From Rhodococcoides fascians NBRC 12155 = LMG 3623 (GTDB taxonomy: Bacteria; Actinomycetota; Actinomycetes; Mycobacteriales; Mycobacteriaceae): a stretch of DNA of 64,000 nt. Positions 60,003 through 64,000 of the stretch are shown in pieces. A program made the translations under genes and the position numbers. The notes under the pieces were generated by a model. It was not told the DNA's origin and did no database searches. It saw nothing but the letters and a program-made list of their open reading frames with translations. The DNA lies in contig NZ_BCWW01000001.1 in the NCBI RefSeq assembly GCF_001894785.1, forward strand, positions 1-64,000. The letters are read 5' to 3'. The stretch's first letter is position 1. Each line of letters opens with the position of its first letter.

Positions 60003-60746
60003 ATGAGTTTGGACATTCACACCCCGTACACCCTGCCGGGCAACGACAACGTGCCCGGTAACGACTACGCGTTCTGCGTCGAACTCGCAGGTCAGCCGTG
60101 GTTCACCTCCAAAGGCGCGATGATCGCGTACTACGGCAACGTCCGATTCGAACCACTCGGGCAGACGTCCATGCCCGCCATCGTCGCCGCGCGGTTCTCG
60201 TCGCCGATGTACTCGAACGACTGGGTGCTGGCGCAGGGGCAGGGCAAGCTGATCCTCGGGGATCGCGGCTTCAACATCAACAGCTACGACCTCGACGACG
60301 GCAACCTGACGATCCGAGCCGCGAATCTGCTGGCCTTCGAGCCGACTCTGGACCTCAAGCAGTCCATCGTGCCCGGCTTCCTGACCCTGCTCGGTACCGG
60401 CAAGTTCTTGGCCTCGTCCAACGGCACGGTCATGTTCGCCGAGCCGCCACTACGCATCGACCCGGAAGCGCTTGTCGGATGGGCAGATTGCCCGTCACCG
60501 TCGCATCACTTCGATGCCGCCTGGATGCAGAACTTCCTCGGCGCCGCGCGCGGATTCCTCGGGGCCAACAGCGGGGAAGAGCGTCAGTTCGATTTCACCG
60601 GCGCCGGCACCGTGCTGATCCAGTCGAGCGAGAAGGTTTTGAACGACACCCACCTGTTGCGACACATCGAATCTCAGACGGTCTCGCTCGGCCAGAACTC
60701 ACTGCGGGCTCTGCACAACACCATCGGGGCCCGACTGCAGCAGTAG
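60003..60746 (+). CDS. AIM24-family protein, third of three
   Basis: 247 residues, the most diverged copy. The AIM24 pattern is still visible in QPWFTSKGAMIAYYGNVRFEPLG, GQGKLILGDRGFNINSYDLDDGNLTIRAANLLAFEPTLD and RQFDFTGAGTVLIQSSEKV. ATG at 60003, 9 nt after the second copy. It lacks the Met/Gly loop of copy two. Confidence 0.87.
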   Translation: MSLDIHTPYTLPGNDNVPGNDYAFCVELAGQPWFTSKGAMIAYYGNVRFEPLGQTSMPAIVAARFSSPMYSNDWVLAQGQGKLILGDRGFNINSYDLDDGNLTIRAANLLAFEPTLDLKQSIVPGFLTLLGTGKFLASSNGTVMFAEPPLRIDPEALVGWADCPSPSHHFDAAWMQNFLGAARGFLGANSGEERQFDFTGAGTVLIQSSEKVLNDTHLLRHIESQTVSLGQNSLRALHNTIGARLQQ

Positions 60747-60803
60747 CTGCTCGCCCATTCGGAGAAAACGCGCATACTGGAGTTTCACTCAGGAGGTAGC
60801 GCC

Positions 60804-61127
60804 ATGGCCAACCAGGGACCCTTCGGATTCGGATCCGACGACTTCGACAAGTTCGCGCGTGAAGCAACCGAGGGCCTGCGCGAGGTCGTCGGCTCGCTGT
60901 TCGCCAACACGGGAGCACCCAAGGCCCCGCCGGAGCCGGAAACCACAGGCCAGAAGGGTGATGGCGTCTGGGCGATCTACAGCGTCGACGATGCCGGCTC
61001 GGCGCAGGTCGATCAGCTCTACGCCACCGAACTCGATGCGCTGCGGGCACACAAGGACAACACCGACCCGCGTCGACGGGTTCGTTTCCTGCCCTACGGC
61101 GTGAGCGTCAGCGTTCTGGAGGACTGA
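60804..61127 (+). CDS. conserved hypothetical protein (107 aa)
   Basis: I do not recognise a family. The N-terminal third is helical (DDFDKFAREATEGLREVVGSLF), a Pro/Ala linker follows, and the rest is compact alpha/beta (GVWAIYSVDDAGSAQVDQLYATELDALRAH). Soluble. ATG at 60804 with AGGAGG 9 nt upstream. It follows the AIM24 trio by 57 nt and probably belongs to the same transcription unit. Confidence 0.75.
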   Translation: MANQGPFGFGSDDFDKFAREATEGLREVVGSLFANTGAPKAPPEPETTGQKGDGVWAIYSVDDAGSAQVDQLYATELDALRAHKDNTDPRRRVRFLPYGVSVSVLED

Positions 61128-61146
61128 ATCGGTACCTTTGATTCTC

Positions 61147-61605
61147 GTGACTACACAGCAGGATGCAATCTCGATTCCGTTGGGCCGACCCGTGTTCGTT
61201 CAGGCGCTGAGGTACACCGCACTGTTCGATCAGAAGCCGTTCGCCGAGGCGTTGTTGATCTACACCGACAACGGCGCGTACAAGATCATGTCTCCGGGAG
61301 AAGACCATTACGGAAGCTACGTCTCGTACACCGACCCCGCCGAGAGTCCTCGGCACGTGATCTTCCTGTCGTGGCCGTCGGACGATTGGGGCCGCAACGT
61401 CGCCTCGCACACTCTGACGTTCAATCCTGACTCTGCAGCGTTCACGCAGGTACTCGTTCTGCCCGGTAGCCCGGTGCCGCGCTCGCAGTACGGCTATGCG
61501 CTGCCGATCGCCGGTCCGGAGAGTGTGGACATGACGGCTTCCTGGGATCAGGTCCGAGACACGTACGCCGAGACGTTCGAGGAGTTGGCGACGCTGGCTA
61601 CGTAG
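61147..61605 (+). CDS. conserved hypothetical protein (152 aa)
   Basis: Unknown. The sequence looks beta-rich and soluble (LGRPVFVQALRYTALFDQKPFAEALLIYTDNGAYKIMSPGED), without catalytic motif that I can identify. GTG at 61147 is preferred; a TTG at 61138 is in frame. Its last 8 nt overlap the end of the convergent glycosyltransferase gene. Confidence 0.7.
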   Translation: MTTQQDAISIPLGRPVFVQALRYTALFDQKPFAEALLIYTDNGAYKIMSPGEDHYGSYVSYTDPAESPRHVIFLSWPSDDWGRNVASHTLTFNPDSAAFTQVLVLPGSPVPRSQYGYALPIAGPESVDMTASWDQVRDTYAETFEELATLAT

Positions 61606-62767
61606 CCGCGCCGCCGGCATCGACACCGAATGCCTCGATCGCATTCGCGGCCTGGTCGACGCCGCCGTGCGCGCGCACCTCTGCGCTGATCTCACGTGCG
61701 CGCGGCGCGAGTCCCCGGGCTTGTTCGACGGCGTCGCGTAGTCCTGTCGCCGTCATCCCGTCGAAGTCGATGTGCACTCCTGCGCCGAGTTCGGCGAGCA
61801 TCGCCGCGTTGCCGAATTGGTCGACTGCCTGCGGTAGGGCAACTGTCGGTACGCCGAACCACAGGGCTTCGGTGCACCCACCCATTCCGGCGTGGGTGAC
61901 GAACACGGTGGCGGCGTCGAGCACCGCGAGCTGCGGAACGTGTTCGTGGACTTCGACATTCGCGGGTAGTTCCCCAAGTACGGCGGGGTCGACGCGTCGG
62001 CCGATGGAGATCACCACGTGCCAGTCCGTGTTCGCGAACGTCTCGATGCACAGCCGGTAGAAGTCGGGGCGTTCGTTGTACCCGGTGCCGAACGATACGT
62101 AGAGAACGGGCCCCTCGGGCGCGGACCACGATCGGTCGTGCAGTCGCACCGGATCGAGACACGGGCCGACGAACTGCACCGAGCTGGGGACTCGATCGGC
62201 GTTCGGCTGCATCACTTTCGGGATCAACGACAGGCAGTGCTCCGGGTACGTGATCCAGTCCCACGGGTCGGCATCGATGTCGTTCTCTCGCAACCAGGTC
62301 GCATAGGTTTCGCGATACGCAACGCCGGTTGTCGACTCGCGGATAGAGGTCATCCCGTCACCGAGATCCTCGACGTAGCCGTCCCAGGCGACATACGTAG
62401 GGGAGAGCTGCACGGCCGTCACCCCGTACCGGACGCCGAGGATCGGGGCGGTCAGGCCGCCGATGTCGTAGAGGATCACATCCGGCTGATCGTCGTCGTA
62501 GAACGCGGTGAGCACGGGAAAGGACGCAATCGCTTCGTCGAGGAACACCTGCATCGCCGAGGCCGGGTCGTCCGGCCAAGAGCCCTCACCGTCGGGAAGT
62601 ATCGAGGGGAACGCCACCACCTCGACGCCGGCCGGTTCCACCAAGTGCCGCAACGACTCGCCGACGGCGTAGGTGACGCGATGCCCGCGGCGGACCAATT
62701 CGGCGACGACGGCCAGCGAGGGGTAGATGTGACTCGGTGCCGTCGTGCCGATCATCGCGAAGTGCAT
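61598..62767 (-). CDS. MGT-type UDP-glycosyltransferase
   Basis: 389 residues, GT1 family. N-terminal acceptor domain MHFAMIGTTAPSHIYPSLAVVAELVRRGHRVTYA; donor site VFVTHAGMGGCTEALWFGVPTVALPQAVDQFGNAAMLAELGAG, with the expected HxG and D-Q. Such enzymes glycosylate macrolides or other small molecules and can confer antibiotic resistance. ATG at 62767 (GTG 62776 alternative). It follows the ArsR gene by 34 nt on the same strand. Confidence 0.92.
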   Translation of the reverse strand: MHFAMIGTTAPSHIYPSLAVVAELVRRGHRVTYAVGESLRHLVEPAGVEVVAFPSILPDGEGSWPDDPASAMQVFLDEAIASFPVLTAFYDDDQPDVILYDIGGLTAPILGVRYGVTAVQLSPTYVAWDGYVEDLGDGMTSIRESTTGVAYRETYATWLRENDIDADPWDWITYPEHCLSLIPKVMQPNADRVPSSVQFVGPCLDPVRLHDRSWSAPEGPVLYVSFGTGYNERPDFYRLCIETFANTDWHVVISIGRRVDPAVLGELPANVEVHEHVPQLAVLDAATVFVTHAGMGGCTEALWFGVPTVALPQAVDQFGNAAMLAELGAGVHIDFDGMTATGLRDAVEQARGLAPRAREISAEVRAHGGVDQAANAIEAFGVDAGGAAT

Positions 62768-62801
62768 GCCGCCCACCGTAGGACGCGGAGAGGGTGCGGG
62801 G

Positions 62802-63116
62802 CTACCGGTTTTCGTTGGCGATCAGATCGAGCAGACCGGGGAATCGCTCCTCGAGCTCGTGGCGGCGCAGCGTCACTTTGCGACTGTTTCCGCGATCGAC
62901 CTGGAACACGAGGCCTGCCTCGCGTAGCACTCGAAAATGGTGCGTCAGAGTCGATTTGGTGACACCGAGCTCGAACGACATACACGTCCGCTCGGCTCCG
63001 TCGTCGTCGCCGACGAGTTCGGTGACCACCTGGCGACGCAACGGATCGGCCAACGCGGACATCACCGCACCCAGTTGCATTTCCTCGGGCTCGGGATGCC
63101 CGTCCTTGTCCGCCAT
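62802..63116 (-). CDS. ArsR-family winged-helix regulator
   Basis: 104 residues. The winged helix is MSALADPLRRQVVTELVGDD then MSFELGVTKSTLTHHFRVLREAGLVFQVDRGNSRKVTLRRHELEERFPGLL. No metal-binding CxC motif, so it is probably not a metalloregulator. ATG at 63116 with GGAGGA 5 nt upstream. It diverges from the MFS gene at 63204; inverted repeats in between are likely operators. The glycosyltransferase downstream may be co-regulated. Confidence 0.92.
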   Translation of the reverse strand: MADKDGHPEPEEMQLGAVMSALADPLRRQVVTELVGDDDGAERTCMSFELGVTKSTLTHHFRVLREAGLVFQVDRGNSRKVTLRRHELEERFPGLLDLIANENR

Positions 63117-63128
63117 GCGCTCCTCCTA

Positions 63129-63184
63129 CAAGGTATGACTTGCGCCGTACCTTGAATCCTGGTCTAGTACGACAACCATCGTAC
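63129..63184. promoter_or_regulatory. two inverted repeats between ArsR and MFS genes
   Basis: CAAGGTA (63129-63135) with TACCTTG (63148-63154), exact arms 12 nt apart; and GTACGA (63167-63172) with TCGTAC (63179-63184), exact arms 6 nt apart. They fill the 87-nt divergent promoter region and are the natural sites for the ArsR protein to control itself and the MFS gene. Confidence 0.65.
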
Positions 63185-63203
63185 CTACGGTTCAGGGGGA
63201 CAC

Positions 63204-64000
63204 ATGAAGGCAGTGCTACCGGTCGTACTCGCGGCTCAATTCGTCGTACCGATGTCCATCTCGGGTACTGCACTCGCCCTCCCGGTCATCGCCGGCGACC
63301 TCGGCACCGATCCGACGCCTCTGCAGTGGGTCGTCAACGGCTTCAACATCGCGTTCGCGCTGTTCACCGTCGTCTGGGGCGCGGTGTCGGATCGAATCGG
63401 TCACCGCACGTCGTTCCGCATCGGGGTGGTGCTGACGGCCGTCGCGAGTGCGGTCAGCGCCGTCGCGCCGTCGTTGTACCTACTCGATGTCGCGCGGGTG
63501 TTCGCGGGCATCGGAGCCGCAGCGGTTCTGGTGGGCTCCACTTCCATTCTCTCGCTTCACTTCCACGGCACGGCCAGAGCAACCGCGTTCGCACTGTTCG
63601 GCACCGTGAACGGTCTCGGTCTGGCACTCGGGCCCACCATCTCCGGGCTGCTCGTCGCGGCGTTCGAGTGGCGGGGCGTGTTCGCCGCCCAGGCGGTCGT
63701 CCTGGCTGCGGCGGCCATCGGAACTGTCGCTCTGCCGACTCTGCGAACCGAATCGACGGCGCACCGCCTGCTTGATTTCTCGCTATTGCGCAACCGGAGA
63801 TTCCTGGCCCTGTGCCTCGTTCCGGTGGCCGGGGCCATCGGATTCGTCACGCTGCTCACGTATCTGCCCGCTGCGCTGAGCGCTGTCGCGTCGCTGACGC
63901 CGGGGCTCGCCGGAGTGTTCATGCTGGCCATGACCATCCCCGTTCTGCTCGCTCCGCTGACCGTTGCCCGCCTGAGCCGCATGTTCGACGCCGTCACCCC
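63204..64000 (+). CDS. MFS transporter, C-terminus beyond the window
   Basis: About 265 residues visible of an expected 380-450. TM1 LPVVLAAQFVVPMSISGTALALPVIAGDL, motif A WGAVSDRIGHRTSF, and several further membrane segments. The DHA-like start suggests drug or metabolite export. ATG at 63204 follows AGGGGGA. The ArsR gene and two dyads precede it, so it is probably induced when ArsR is released. With the glycosyltransferase it may form a detoxification pair (modify, then export). Confidence 0.9.
   Translation, partial: MKAVLPVVLAAQFVVPMSISGTALALPVIAGDLGTDPTPLQWVVNGFNIAFALFTVVWGAVSDRIGHRTSFRIGVVLTAVASAVSAVAPSLYLLDVARVFAGIGAAAVLVGSTSILSLHFHGTARATAFALFGTVNGLGLALGPTISGLLVAAFEWRGVFAAQAVVLAAAAIGTVALPTLRTESTAHRLLDFSLLRNRRFLALCLVPVAGAIGFVTLLTYLPAALSAVASLTPGLAGVFMLAMTIPVLLAPLTVARLSRMFDAVT

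Noticed and set aside
1-64000. CRISPR arrays, insertion sequences, integrases, prophage or rRNA genes
   Set aside because: I looked for spaced repeats, transposase motifs and rRNA landmarks and saw none; the only repeats are the short ones listed.

Overview
The window is high-GC actinobacterial chromosome, most likely from Rhodococcus or a close relative in the Nocardiaceae. Evidence: GTG starts are frequent, genes often overlap by 4 nt, and the gene set includes an S-(hydroxymethyl)mycothiol dehydrogenase (mycothiol is actinobacterial), an AlkB alkane hydroxylase, an EphD-type epoxide hydrolase, LLM-family flavin/F420 enzymes and many TetR, LuxR and IclR regulators. I see no insertion sequence, CRISPR array, rRNA or prophage block. 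There is one tRNA, the initiator tRNA-fMet. No gap between genes exceeds about 260 bases.

Layout. 1-8.8 kb: mycothiol-dependent formaldehyde dehydrogenase (cut by the window edge), then a run of regulators (a HATPase-LuxR fusion, a GlxA-type regulator, two MmyB-type ligand-binding-domain proteins, a large LuxR ATPase) with an MFS exporter. 8.9-17.7 kb: an AlkA-like glycosylase, an aldo/keto reductase, a Bcr/CflA exporter, a DUF309 protein, endonuclease IV and a MacB-like ABC exporter. 17.9-22.3 kb: an A-PCP-TE synthetase, an alpha/beta hydrolase, a Lon-substrate-binding-domain protein and tRNA-fMet. 22.3-31.6 kb: lipid and small-molecule metabolism (enoyl-CoA hydratase, TetR/ABC1 kinase pair, quinone oxidoreductase, dienelactone hydrolase, amidohydrolase, patatin, monoglyceride lipase, AlkB). 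31.6-39.4 kb: an AAA ATPase, a stand-alone LeuA-regulatory-domain protein behind an apparent attenuator, a probable di-iron protein/ferredoxin-reductase/epoxide-hydrolase operon, and an SDR + LLM monooxygenase operon behind a TPP riboswitch. 39.4-46 kb: a glycosidase/lactate-oxidase/amidotransferase operon, a phage-flavoured helicase, and an SOS-box-headed zinc-ribbon + alarmone synthetase pair. 46-53.6 kb: a DHA2 exporter with its TetR, then a four-gene operon of aconitase-like hydratase, isocitrate-lyase-family lyase and MHS importer facing an IclR regulator. 53.6-64 kb: DUF72, a secreted phosphoesterase, an HtrA-like protease, three AIM24 paralogues, a glycosyltransferase, and ArsR/MFS.

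Four systems stand out. (1) The lyase/aconitase-like operon (48.6-53.6 kb) has diverged active-site motifs in all three enzymes. (2) The 34.2-37.2 kb operon encodes a 'metal-dependent hydrolase' with a complete E/ExxH/E/ExxH di-iron signature, coupled to a reductase and an epoxide hydrolase, so it may really be an oxygenase pathway. (3) A TPP riboswitch controls two genes with no known thiamine role. (4) A LexA-type box precedes a (p)ppGpp synthetase. Product names come from motif reading by eye; no database search was run.
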